Numbered from the stretch's first letter, positions 10,453 to 19,805 are shown. The stretch: 64,000 bases of DNA from CBDBGD01 sp965205235 (GCA_965205235.1 CBDBGD010000001.1:1-64000), one strand, 5' to 3'. The notes: generated by a model not told the origin, from the letters alone. A program made the numbers and translations.

Positions 10453-11190
10453 ATGGAGCTATCCGGGACCGTACGTCGTTGGTTGTTCATCGCTGTGCCG
10501 GCGATTGCCTTGGCAGCGTTGGCCGCGGCTTGCGGGTCGGAGCCGCCGCCGGCGGCGGAACCCACGCCGGAGCTGTCCTTGGACGAGTTGCTGCAAAGCG
10601 GGGGTGATAAGCTGGCAGGGATAACCACGGCAAGGTTCACCATGGTTGACGAGACGGAATCCGGCAAGCAGTTCTTCGGGAACGATCTGAAGACCGTGAA
10701 GGGGGACATACGATCACCTGACGGCGTGAAGTTGCTGGTGGACGTGCAGCATCCGGCCTTTGGATTCGTCCAGATGGAAATCGTGGCGGTTGAGGAGCAG
10801 GCGTTCATGAAGTTCTCCAAGGACGCTCCATGGCTACCCATCCCGCTGGAGCAGGTCCCCTTCAACTTTGCAGGAATAGGCGTCACCCTGAGCGCGCTGC
10901 TGCCCGTCATGGCAGAGACCGCGATTGTTGGACGGGAGTCCGTGGGAGAGTTCCAGACGATACGAGTAGACGGGAATGTCATGTCCGAGGACATGACGGG
11001 CCTCATCTCCGACGTAAACTCGGGGCATGCTCTCACGCTGACCTATTGGTTCGACGAGGCTGAACACACGTTGCGTCAGTTCAAGATACTCGGCCAGCTC
11101 TACGACGAAGATGCGCCGGACACGAGCCGCCTGGTCAACATGGAATTCGACGTGCCTGTCGACATTCAACTTCCAGATATAGCCTCCTGA
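10453..11190 (+). CDS. LppX/LprG-family lipid-carrier lipoprotein
   Basis: A 245-residue lipoprotein: signal peptide with lipobox LAAAC (Cys27), a short Pro-rich spacer, then a domain of LppX_LprAFG type. This shows in ELLQSGGDKLAGITTARFTM, DGVKLLVDVQHPAFGF, repeated amphipathic strands and a mid-protein GIGVTLSALLPVM. In mycobacteria these proteins have a hydrophobic pocket that carries triacylated lipids across the periplasm. ATG 10453 follows GAGAAGGGG. The MFS gene starts 2 bases after the stop, the same order as mycobacterial lprG and Rv1410c (P55). That context strongly suggests joint lipid export. Family assignment is from pattern recognition and should be checked with an HMM. Confidence 0.65.
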   Translation: MELSGTVRRWLFIAVPAIALAALAAACGSEPPPAAEPTPELSLDELLQSGGDKLAGITTARFTMVDETESGKQFFGNDLKTVKGDIRSPDGVKLLVDVQHPAFGFVQMEIVAVEEQAFMKFSKDAPWLPIPLEQVPFNFAGIGVTLSALLPVMAETAIVGRESVGEFQTIRVDGNVMSEDMTGLISDVNSGHALTLTYWFDEAEHTLRQFKILGQLYDEDAPDTSRLVNMEFDVPVDIQLPDIAS

Positions 11191-11192
11191 CG

Positions 11193-12677
11193 GTGAAGGC
11201 TGCAAAGTCCGGCCTGGACACCCTGCGCTCGTCCCAGTCGGTAGTCCTGGGGATCATCTGCCTAGGCGTGTTCTCGACCGCACTGGACCAGACCGTCGTC
11301 GTCGCCGCGCTGCCCAGTGTCATGGTGGACTTGGAGATCCCCCTCACGGACCTGGACAGGGCGTCCTGGATCGTGACCGGATACCTGGTCAGCTACACCG
11401 TGGCCATGCCGCTGGCCGGACGCCTGTCCGACGTCTACGGCCGCGTTCGGATGTTCCAGGCGGCGCTGGTGCTGTTCGCAATTGGGTCCCTGTTGGTGGC
11501 TGTTGCGCCGGACTTCGAGTGGGTGGTCTCGGCGAGAGTGATCCAGGCGTTCGGGGGCGGCGCCACGGTGCCGATAGGGCTGGCCATGGCCGTGGGAGCC
11601 GTGGCCCCGCAGCATCGGGGCGTGGCGATAGGCCTCGTGGCCGCTTCCGCCGAAGCCGGCTCTGTGCTGGGCCCCCTCTACGGCGGCGCCATCATCGAGC
11701 TGGTCGGCTGGCGGTGGATTTTCTGGCTGGACATTCCCCAGAGCTTCTTTCTCATGGCGCTCCTCGCCGTGCTGCCGAACAGGGCCCGTCCTGAATCGAA
11801 GATGGACTACACCGGAGCGCTGATGCTGGGAGCGGCCCTCACCGTCCTGAGCATCGGACTGTCCCAACGGAGCATCTTCTCCGGCGAGTCCCTCGTTCCC
11901 TACGGCATGATCGCCTTTGGCGTCCTGCTGGTCCTGGTGCTGATCGCGATCGAGAGGCGTGCGGTGCAGCCGCTGCTCGCATCCTTCCTGTACACCTCCA
12001 GGGCGTTCCTGTCGTCCAACATCGCCCAGTTCCTGATCGGTGTTGCACTGATCATCTCCCTGGTGGCGGTGCCGCTCATGGCCGGTACGGTGATGGAGAA
12101 GAAGGCATGGGAGAGCGCGCTCCACCTGGTCCGCCTGACGGCCGCCATCCCGGTGGGCGCCGTGATCGGCGGCTACATCCTCCGGTGGACGGGAGTGCGA
12201 GCGGTGTGCATAACCGGCCTTGCGTTCATCGGCACGGGGCTGCTGTTCATGAGCGGCTGGGAGACGGAGGTGCCGGAGCTCAGACTGACCGTGCCGCTGG
12301 CCATGGCGGGCCTGGGCTTTGGGCTGGTCATCCCCCCAATAGGCGTGAGCGCCCTAAGCGCAGCGCCCAGCCACTATTGGGGCGCCGCGGCCTCCCTGGT
12401 CACCGCATCGCGGATGGTGGGCATGGCGCTGGGCCTGGCCGCACTGTCGGCGTGGGGCATCGAGCGCTTCTACAGCCTCACGGCCCACGTGACCCTTGGC
12501 GCGACGTACGAGGAGACGGAGGCCCCGCTGATAGAGGCAGGGGTGACCGTGTTCCAGAACCTGTTCACCATCGCAGGGTTCCTCGCCCTGTTCGCCATCC
12601 TTCCTGCCCTGCTGATGAGGGTGGAGGAGGTGGAAGAGAACGGTGTCCTGGACGAGGATGGCATGGCAACCGGCTGA
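11193..12677 (+). CDS. MFS exporter, DHA2/EmrB-QacA type (P55-like)
   Basis: A 494-residue major facilitator protein. Motif D1 is LDQTVVVAALPSV, motif A is GRLSDVYGRVR after helix 2, and motif C is GSVLGPLYGG in helix 5. About 14 hydrophobic segments can be counted, the number typical of the DHA2 drug:proton antiporters. GTG 11193 begins 2 bases after the LprG-like lipoprotein stop, so translation is probably coupled. In mycobacteria the equivalent pair moves triacylglycerides to the cell surface. Here the neighbours suggest a lipid substrate, perhaps one modified by the surrounding sterol-type enzymes (inference). Confidence 0.8.
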   Translation: MKAAKSGLDTLRSSQSVVLGIICLGVFSTALDQTVVVAALPSVMVDLEIPLTDLDRASWIVTGYLVSYTVAMPLAGRLSDVYGRVRMFQAALVLFAIGSLLVAVAPDFEWVVSARVIQAFGGGATVPIGLAMAVGAVAPQHRGVAIGLVAASAEAGSVLGPLYGGAIIELVGWRWIFWLDIPQSFFLMALLAVLPNRARPESKMDYTGALMLGAALTVLSIGLSQRSIFSGESLVPYGMIAFGVLLVLVLIAIERRAVQPLLASFLYTSRAFLSSNIAQFLIGVALIISLVAVPLMAGTVMEKKAWESALHLVRLTAAIPVGAVIGGYILRWTGVRAVCITGLAFIGTGLLFMSGWETEVPELRLTVPLAMAGLGFGLVIPPIGVSALSAAPSHYWGAAASLVTASRMVGMALGLAALSAWGIERFYSLTAHVTLGATYEETEAPLIEAGVTVFQNLFTIAGFLALFAILPALLMRVEEVEENGVLDEDGMATG

Positions 12678-12859
12678 TTGCGGCGCCCGTCCGCTGTGCT
12701 TCCAGTGGCAATTCGCCAGACCTCTGAAGCAACGTAGCCCAGCCAGAGAGTAGCATGGTAGAGTATTGCTGCTCGGTGTGGACGGGCCTCCCCGTGCGAG
12801 CAGGCCTGTTGTGCCGGTCAGGAGGCCCAGTCCGAGAACAGGCGAGACTGTGGTGAGCG

Positions 12860-13936
12860 ATGACGACCAGTCCCAGGGTGTTTGCACAGGATACGCTGCC
12901 CTCCCCGTTTCCCGAAGGCTGGTACTTCATTGCAAGCCGACAGGCCATTGTCAAGGCCAAGCTCATCCAGAAGACCTGGATGGGCGAGAACATCATCGCC
13001 TGGGCCGACGAGGAAGGGCGCATCTGCGTCGCCGACGCCTACTGCCCGCATCTGGGCTCCGACCTGGGGCCCGCCGCGGGGGGGTGCATACGCAGCGGCC
13101 GGCTGGTCTGTCCCTTCCACGGCTACGAGTACGACGCAACGGGCCAATGCGTCGCCACCCCCTACGCCGAACCACCCAAGACCGCGAGGTTGCGGGTCTT
13201 TGAATCGCGGGATGTTGCAGGCCTGATATTCGCATGGTGGGGGGCCGGGGGACGGGGGCCGCAGTGGGACCTCCACCCGGACCCACCGAACAATGACGGG
13301 TGGTGCAACCAGGCGATAAGGACCATCCGCTTTCCCGGCCATCCGCAGGAGACCACGGAGAACTCGGTGGACCTGGCCCACCTGCGCTACGTGCACGGCT
13401 ACGGGAACGTGGAGCGCGTTGGGAAGGTGATGGTGGACGGGCCCTACCTTGAGAGCCGCTTCAACTTCAAGACCGTTCGGCGGATCGCAAAGATCGCAAA
13501 GTTCTCTCTCAGCACGTCTGCGAACACACTCGTCTCCGGGCTTGGCTACTCTTTCGTGCAGATCCGCGAGCACACCATCGGCATGGACATGCGCCTGTGG
13601 GTGCTGGCCACGCCTGTCGACGGCACGCTCATCGATATGTGGCTGGTCTCGCAGGTGCGGGAGATTCGCAGCCCCAGGCGGCTGGGTCGCGGACTCGTGT
13701 TTCTCCCACGGAGGCTGCGCGCCCCCATCGTCAACAGGTTCATCGCGGCCTTTCAGCACCAGGACGTGCGGCAGGACGTGGTCATCTGGAGCCGCAAACG
13801 TTTCCGCTCCCGACCGCGTCTGTGCCGCTCCGACGGGGAGATCATGCCCTTCCGGGCATACTGCGCCCAGTTCTATCCCGACTCCATGGATGCGGTAAGT
13901 CGAATGCCGGCCGGAAGGGACGGAATTGCACGATGA
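12860..13936 (+). CDS. Rieske non-heme iron oxygenase, Neverland/DAF-36/KshA-like
   Basis: A 358-residue oxygenase. The Rieske centre is C62-x-H64 (YCPHLGSDLG) and C84-xx-H87 (CPFHGYEYD). The catalytic iron motif is ENSVDLAHLRYVH with D171, H174 and H179, the same pattern as the ENGADIAHLNYLH of cholesterol 7-desaturases. The C-terminal FQHQDVRQDVVIWSRKRF.. followed by the QFYPDS segment also resembles the conserved C-terminus of DAF-36/Neverland. Those enzymes, 3-ketosteroid 9-alpha-hydroxylase (KshA) and bacterial sterol C-4 demethylases (SdmA) act on steroids. Start ATG 12860 has no strong ribosome-binding site. A small ORF starts at the stop codon (ATGA overlap). The exact reaction cannot be read from sequence, and no dedicated reductase is adjacent. 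Confidence 0.8.
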   Translation: MTTSPRVFAQDTLPSPFPEGWYFIASRQAIVKAKLIQKTWMGENIIAWADEEGRICVADAYCPHLGSDLGPAAGGCIRSGRLVCPFHGYEYDATGQCVATPYAEPPKTARLRVFESRDVAGLIFAWWGAGGRGPQWDLHPDPPNNDGWCNQAIRTIRFPGHPQETTENSVDLAHLRYVHGYGNVERVGKVMVDGPYLESRFNFKTVRRIAKIAKFSLSTSANTLVSGLGYSFVQIREHTIGMDMRLWVLATPVDGTLIDMWLVSQVREIRSPRRLGRGLVFLPRRLRAPIVNRFIAAFQHQDVRQDVVIWSRKRFRSRPRLCRSDGEIMPFRAYCAQFYPDSMDAVSRMPAGRDGIAR

Positions 13937-14040
13937 GCGTTCGGGCTGGTCGTGAGTTTTTTGGCGATGTGTGCAGGTGGGACCTGGAGGCGGAGCTCGC
14001 TTCCTCTCCTGACTTCCTCAGACAGAGAGGTGTGGGATGA
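13933..14040 (+). CDS. 35-residue coupling ORF between the Rieske and MMPL genes
   Basis: An ATG at 13933-13935 overlaps the Rieske stop (TGA 13934-13936), and the ORF ends at TGA 14038-14040, which overlaps the MMPL start ATG 14037. Both junctions are ATGA, the arrangement typical of translational coupling. The peptide begins MSVRAGREFFGDVCRW and is rich in acidic and basic residues, without a signal or membrane segment. It may be a real small protein or only a device to carry ribosomes to the transporter gene. No homologue is recognised. Confidence 0.45.
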   Translation: MSVRAGREFFGDVCRWDLEAELASSPDFLRQRGVG

Positions 14041-16520
14041 GCAACGCACTTAGTTTGATGAGCAGGCTGGTCACGGCGCGTCCGTGGGTCACGATCCTCA
14101 TCCTGGTGCTGCTTACCGTGGTGCTGGCCGCAGGAGTGCCCCGGCGGGCCCCGATCATAGAAGGCGCAGCCCTTGCCTTCCTTCCCCCCGGGAACGCCGT
14201 CGCAAATGCGACGAATGAGATCGAAAGGCTCTTCGGGGACTCCGGCGAGGTCAGTGTCATAACGCTGCTCTTCCGCGGGGACGCGTTCAATCCCGCCGGG
14301 CTCTCCCAGATGGACGCCCTGGTCAACGACGTCCTCAGCGAACCCGGCGTGGCGGAGCTGCTTGCGCCCGGTGATGCGGTCATCACACCCGCGGCGTTCA
14401 TCAAGGCCGTGCTCCAGGTGGACAGCTTCGAATCAGTCGCGCAGGCCGACATAGACGCTGCTCGCAGCGCGCCGGAACTCCAGGGCGCGTTTGCCTCGAT
14501 GAGCGGCGTGGACGCAGACGGCACACCGGTCGCGATCGCCACGATTCGCCTGCGCGATACGGGCGATGAGCAGATCAAGGACGTTGAGCGCAGAATCAAC
14601 GACCTCGCCACGGGGGACGAGGGGCCGCTGCGCGTCAGCAGCGTCTCGCCGGCGGTCATCGAGGACGAGTACCGGAAAGCCACGGAAGAGGGGATGCAGC
14701 CGTTGATAGGGCTGGCGCTCTTGCTCATCGCAGGGCTGCTCCTGCTGTTCATGCGCGCCGTGTCGGACCTGTTGCTCACGCTGACGGGACTGTTCATGGC
14801 AATCATCTGGATCGTCGGCGCGGAGGGCTGGATCGGGCCGGACGGGCTGGGGCTCATTGGCCCTCCGAGCTCGCTCTCGGCCATGGTGCCCATCATCGTC
14901 ATCAGCCTCACCGTGGACTATGCAATCCAGGCCGTCTCGCACTACCGGGAGCAGCGCGCGGCCGGCGGGCCGGTATTGGAAGCAGTCAGAAAGGGATTGC
15001 AGAACGTCACCATCCCTCTGACGTTGGCCGCCGTCACGACGATCGTGAGCCTGTTGGCGGGCCTGATCTCCCCGATTGGGGTGATAGGCGACTTCGGCAT
15101 CGTCGCGGGGCTGGGCGTGGGGCTGAGCCTGATCGTGATGCTGACGCTGGTCCCGGCCGGGCGAACGATCATCGACCGGCGGCGGGAGGCGCGCGGCACG
15201 CTCACGCCGCCGCGCCCCATCTCCAACGCCCTGCCCGGCATCGGACGGATGGCGGAGGTGATTGGGACGTCAGTTACCCGCAGGCCGGCGCCCTACATCC
15301 TGGCCGTCGTCGCCGTGACGATCTGGCTCGGCTTCGAGGCCCGGGGGCTCCAGTCCGAGTTCAGCATCCGCGACGTCCTGCCCAGGGGCGGGACCGTGCT
15401 GGAGGACCTGAACACGTTGGAGGCGGCTGTAGGCGGCTCAACGGAGCTGGCCAGCGTCCTAGTGAAGGCCGAGACCACGTCGACCCGAACGCTGCTGAAC
15501 CTGCGCGACTTCACTGCGGCCTTTGAAGACGCCGAACGCCGGCCGCGGGCGGCGGCGGGACCGATCCAGACCTCGTACGAGCTGCTGGCACGCGACTGGA
15601 CCCATGACAGCGGGCAACCCGGCGACAAGTACGACGCGGAGCTGGCGGCCCTCTTCCGGGAGGCCTCCGCTGGCGTGGAGCTGGACGCAGCCCTGATGCA
15701 GGAGTTCCTGGACAAGCTGGCGGCAAAGGACCCGGCCGTCGCTCGCGAGCTGGTCACCGACCCGGCGGGGGTCGATGCGATGCTGCTGCAGTTCCCGGCC
15801 TTCACGGACGATCCTGCGGCCACAAAGATGGTCCAGGACGACATCGACGCGATCTGGTTGGGGGACGACGACGCCGTAACGGCGACATCCTTCAGCATCA
15901 CCTCCGTGACGGTGACGGACGAAATCACCGCCCGGCAGACCGAGTCGATCACGGCGACCATCGCCCTAGCTCTTGGCATCCTCATGATCTTCTTCTGGCT
16001 GACGATCAGACAGCCGGTGCTGGGGATCGTCGCGGTGGGGCCCATCGTGCTCGTCCTCGTCTGCGTGCTGGGCACCATGGCGCTGGTGGGCATTCCCTAC
16101 ACGCTGATAACGTCCATCATCACGGCGCTTTCCATTGGCATTGGCGTTGACTACACGATCCACATGATCCATCGCTACCGGGAGGAGTACTCCCACGTGC
16201 GCGACCCGGAGCGGGCGGCGGTCCGGACCCTCGCGACCACCGGTTCGGCGTTGCTGGGCTCCGCCATGACGACAGCGCTGGGCCTGGGCGTGCTGGTTGC
16301 CTCGCCACTGGCCGCGTCCCAGCAGTTCGGCATCACGGCGGCCATAACCATCGGCTACTCGCTCATCGTCTCCATCCTGGTGGTGCCGCCCGCGATGACG
16401 GTCTGGGGCGCGTACCAGAACATGCGGCTGCGCTCAATGGTGCAGCGATGGTCGGACGAGCTGGACGATGCGATCGACGCGGTGCACAGGCGGCACGAGG
16501 GGGAGCAGGGCACTTCTTAG
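14037..16520 (+). CDS. MMPL/RND-family lipid transporter
   Basis: An 827-residue RND-superfamily protein with the two-fold pattern of one helix, a large extracytoplasmic domain, then five helices. Helices lie at about 17-35, 220-380, 415-435 and 640-800. Each half has the family's helix-4 acid motif: TVDYAIQAVSHYREQ in the first half and GVDYTIHMIHRYREEY in the second. Relatives export mycobacterial lipids (MmpL) or move hopanoids (HpnN), and their membrane core is related to the sterol-sensing domain. The start is coupled to the 35-codon ORF, and the SMT-like gene follows after 10 bases. A sterol or hopanoid-like cargo is inferred from context only. Confidence 0.8.
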   Translation: MSNALSLMSRLVTARPWVTILILVLLTVVLAAGVPRRAPIIEGAALAFLPPGNAVANATNEIERLFGDSGEVSVITLLFRGDAFNPAGLSQMDALVNDVLSEPGVAELLAPGDAVITPAAFIKAVLQVDSFESVAQADIDAARSAPELQGAFASMSGVDADGTPVAIATIRLRDTGDEQIKDVERRINDLATGDEGPLRVSSVSPAVIEDEYRKATEEGMQPLIGLALLLIAGLLLLFMRAVSDLLLTLTGLFMAIIWIVGAEGWIGPDGLGLIGPPSSLSAMVPIIVISLTVDYAIQAVSHYREQRAAGGPVLEAVRKGLQNVTIPLTLAAVTTIVSLLAGLISPIGVIGDFGIVAGLGVGLSLIVMLTLVPAGRTIIDRRREARGTLTPPRPISNALPGIGRMAEVIGTSVTRRPAPYILAVVAVTIWLGFEARGLQSEFSIRDVLPRGGTVLEDLNTLEAAVGGSTELASVLVKAETTSTRTLLNLRDFTAAFEDAERRPRAAAGPIQTSYELLARDWTHDSGQPGDKYDAELAALFREASAGVELDAALMQEFLDKLAAKDPAVARELVTDPAGVDAMLLQFPAFTDDPAATKMVQDDIDAIWLGDDDAVTATSFSITSVTVTDEITARQTESITATIALALGILMIFFWLTIRQPVLGIVAVGPIVLVLVCVLGTMALVGIPYTLITSIITALSIGIGVDYTIHMIHRYREEYSHVRDPERAAVRTLATTGSALLGSAMTTALGLGVLVASPLAASQQFGITAAITIGYSLIVSILVVPPAMTVWGAYQNMRLRSMVQRWSDELDDAIDAVHRRHEGEQGTS

Positions 16521-16530
16521 AGGAGAGGTC

Positions 16531-17568
16531 ATGCATATCCGCAAGCTATCCAAGGGCCTGAAGGCTGCGTACCGCGAGTCGGACGTCCGAAGTCGAGTGA
16601 AGGACCTCGACGGCTGGATGGACAGAGCGGAGGCGGCGAACGCCGACCCGACGGGCTATGACCACGCCGAGACCGCCAAGGAATACTACGACCTTTGCAG
16701 CGAGTTCATGGTGTTCGGCTGGGGCGAGTCCCTGCACTTTGCGCCGCTATCGCCGAGGGAGAGTCTGGAGGACTCCAAGATTCGGCACCAGCGGCTGATG
16801 ATTGCCAAGCTGGACATGAGCGAGGGCATGGCGGTGATTGACGTCGGTTGCGGGATCGGCGGGCCGATGCGCCGCGTCGTTCGGGAAGCCGGCGTCAGGG
16901 TATTGGGGGTCAACAGCAGCGACGTCCAGCTGGAAAAGGCACGGGCGCTGAACGCCGAGGCAGGAATTGAGGACATGGTCGACTACCTGGCGTGCAGCTT
17001 CATGGACATGGGCGCCATCGCAGACAACACGTTCGACCGAGGGTACGCGATCGAATCGACGTGCCATGCGCCGGACAAGGCGGGAGCGTTCGCTGAGATC
17101 TACCGCGTGTTGAAACCCGGCGCTCTCTTCTGGGGCCAGGAAATGTGCATGACGGACGTGTTCGATCCCGGCAACAGTCGACACCAGGCCATCAAGCGGG
17201 AGCTCATGCGCGGCATCGCGCTCAAGGACATCGCGACTATGGGCGAGGTAGACTGGGCCCTGCAAGCAGCGGGATTCCAGGTGGTGGAGGCAAAGGACCG
17301 AGCCATCGAGGAGGACGGTCCGACCACGCCGTGGTATCAGCCCATGGAGGCTCGAGGCAAGACGCTGGGCAACGCCCTGCGCAGGATTCCGTTGGGCCGC
17401 AGGGCGTTCATTTGGGGGTCCCGGATGGCGGAGGCGGTGGGCATGTTCCCGAAGGGGTCGGCGGATGTCGTCGGGCTATTGGACCGTACCGCCAGGGCCT
17501 ACGTGGATGGCGGCAGGACGGGGATATTCACGCCGTTGTACTGCTTTCTGGCGCGCAAGCCTCTTTAG
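16531..17568 (+). CDS. Sterol 24-C-methyltransferase (Erg6/SMT1) homologue
   Basis: A 345-residue SAM-dependent methyltransferase. It has the SMT region I motif (53-70; YDLC..F.VFGWGESLHF), SAM motif VIDVGCGIGG (102-111), the SMT-specific AIESTCHAPD (173-182; AIEATCHAP in Erg6) and YRVLKPGALFWGQEMCMTD. The C-terminal SMT domain is present through to TPLYCFLARKPL, aligning end to end with Erg6. These enzymes methylate the sterol side chain at C-24. ATG 16531 follows AGGAGAGG, 10 bases after the MMPL stop. Tocopherol or plastoquinone-type methyltransferases lack this C-terminal part. It is convergent with the P450 gene 41 bases away. Confidence 0.82.
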   Translation: MHIRKLSKGLKAAYRESDVRSRVKDLDGWMDRAEAANADPTGYDHAETAKEYYDLCSEFMVFGWGESLHFAPLSPRESLEDSKIRHQRLMIAKLDMSEGMAVIDVGCGIGGPMRRVVREAGVRVLGVNSSDVQLEKARALNAEAGIEDMVDYLACSFMDMGAIADNTFDRGYAIESTCHAPDKAGAFAEIYRVLKPGALFWGQEMCMTDVFDPGNSRHQAIKRELMRGIALKDIATMGEVDWALQAAGFQVVEAKDRAIEEDGPTTPWYQPMEARGKTLGNALRRIPLGRRAFIWGSRMAEAVGMFPKGSADVVGLLDRTARAYVDGGRTGIFTPLYCFLARKPL

Positions 17569-17609
17569 GGCCTCTTCCGTCCAGGGACTGGGCGGTCCCG
17601 CGGCGTCCC

Positions 17610-19641
17610 TTAGACGTTCAGCGGGCGCCTCTGCTCCGCAATGCGGAACTTCAGCTTCTTGCTGGGCTTCATTGATGGAATGGGGTTGATTTTGAGCTTG
17701 TAGCCCGGTGGGGCCACCTCTATGTTGAAGTGGTGAGCAATCATCAGCACGTTAATTGCCAGGTGCAGGTCCATCCACCGGGACCCCAGGCACGTGTGTG
17801 TGCCAAGCCCGTACGGAGCGTACCCGGGGTTGTGGTGCTCATTCCGCGGGGGTAGGTAGCGGTCGATATCGAACTTCCAGGGGTCGGGGGAAAAACGTCC
17901 TCCATGTAGTGCGCGGCGCTCTGTGCGATGAAGAGCCGCGACCCCACCGGCAGCTCGTAGTCTTCCACCACGAACGAGTTCATCACGTTCCGGGATGGAC
18001 ATGGGGACAATGGGGTACATGCGCAGGGTCTCCATGAGGAAGCGGTGCGTGACGTCAATACTGGACGGATTGTAGGCCGCACCGTCCGGGTCTCCGTCAT
18101 CAAACAGGGCATCGGCTTCACTCTGGATCCTGCGGTAGAGCTCGGGCTGCGAGGCCATTGCGTAGAGCGCAAAGCTGAGCGCGTCGCCAAGGTACACGCT
18201 GGCAATCAGCGCCGCCGCGAGCTGAAAGCGCAGGGTGGTCTCCGGCACGAACTGCGGGTCGCTTGCGTGCAGGCTGAGCCAGTCGTCCGCCAGGTCGCGT
18301 GAAGCGCCGGCTCGCTGGGCGGGCGTATGGACGCCCTGGATGCGTTCGAGCAGCTTGTCAACGGCCTTGGCGCGGCGCTTCATGCCCGGAGTGTTGAGCA
18401 TGAACTTGGGCATCATCTTTATGATGTGGACCATCAGCGCTCGCTCTTTGTACTTGATGAGATCGTCGATCACATCCTGAGAGTCAACGCTGATGAAGAG
18501 GGGCGAGAGCTGTGAGTTGATCATCAGGCGGCTCATCCTGGTGGCAGGAAGGGATTCCCCGACCGTCCAGCCTGACATGTGCTTCCGTGCGTGGTGATAC
18601 AGGATGTCCAGCTGCCCTTCCAGCCGCCCGCGGGGAATACGCCGCCGCCATGGACTTCCGCATTCGAAAGTGATCGGCGCCGTCCAGGGAAGGCATTACT
18701 CCGGAAGCGCCATAGACCTTCTCGAAATCGTTGAAGTAGTCCTTGGTCCTTAGGTGCATGCGCCCTCGCCGATGCACCCATCGATTGGTCTCCGGCCCGG
18801 CAAGAAAGATCATGGGCCCCAAGAAAGGCATACGCATCTGAAAGACGGGGCCATACTCAGCCGCGAGGTCGGCAAAGACAGCGGGGAAGTTGCCCTTTCG
18901 AAGGTTTGGGTTGAACATGGCCTTGCGCAGCGAGACCGTGGGAATCTTCTTGGTCAGCGCCGAGCGCCGAAGCAGGGGGCCGGCGAGGCTGTGGGAGACC
19001 GCCTCGGCCATGGACCGGCCGATGACGTCCATCTTGCAGATGAATTTGATTCGCTCCTCCGCCTCGTCATCGAGCTGGAAGATGAATCGAAAGACGTCGC
19101 AGGTGTTGATGAGGCAGATGATGATGATGTCCCGTGGGTCTGGAATCTCGTTGTCGAAGATCGCCTTGCTGATGCGCGTCTTGACGAACTGCGCCGCCGT
19201 GGCCTGCTGAGAGCCGTCGACCGCACCCATCTGCCATGCAGTGCGGGCCAGGGTCCAGAATTCGCCCTCGTGGTACTGGAGAATCTTGAGCGCCACCAGG
19301 CGGTCCAGGGTCATGTCGATGATCGACTCCGCGTGGGGAGCCAGCCGTTCGATCCAGTACTGGGCGTTCCGGCGGACTGGCTGGTCTGCGATCTCTTTCA
19401 GGATGGAGTCCAGGCCGGGGTTGCCCGTTTCCGTCTCGTCCACGAGGAACAAGGAGTCCACGTCCGTGTCGATGCGGCCCCTGAGGGAAAGCTCGGCGAT
19501 GGCCGCGCCGATGACGGCGCAGTTCAGTTCCCAACCGGGCACCTGGTGGAAGTAGCCGTTCTCCTCGTTGAGGAGCATGAGGATCAGCTCTTCCAGCAGG
19601 CTCAGCTGTTGGGTTGTTGTAGTCGCCGCTGACAGAGTCAT
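17610..19641 (-). CDS. GPP34 (GOLPH3-like) - cytochrome P450 fusion, with three apparent one-base frameshifts
   Basis: Reconstructed length is about 676 residues. Residues about 12-225 form a GPP34 domain (LSLLEELILMLLN, GAAIAELSLRGRIDTD, then ILKEI). The rest is a P450 with ETLR (ExxR), heme-ligand loop YGLGTHTCLG and PPDPWKFDIDRYLPP. The I-helix reads LIASVYLGDALSF, lacking the usual acid-Thr pair. Frame shifts are one extra C (G on + strand) at 18632-18635, one extra base near 17993 and one missing C near 17890; removing them restores a perfect reading frame (2,031 bases). In eukaryotes GOLPH3 binds PI4P membranes, so here it may tether a soluble P450 to membrane (inference). Start ATG 19641 follows GAGGCGGGA. 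Neighbours suggest a sterol-like substrate. Confidence 0.75.
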
Positions 19642-19805
19642 CGGATCCCGCCTCCGTCCTGCCTCCACGGGCTGCAAGGCCGCTTGGGCCCTGCAATAGC
19701 CATTGCAGTATAGCTTTCAGGCTACGGCAAGGGCAAGCAAATGCTCTTTTGTCCCCCTTCCGGGGTAAGGGTGTGCGGTGCGTCCTTGGGTCGCTTTGCC
19801 CGCGC

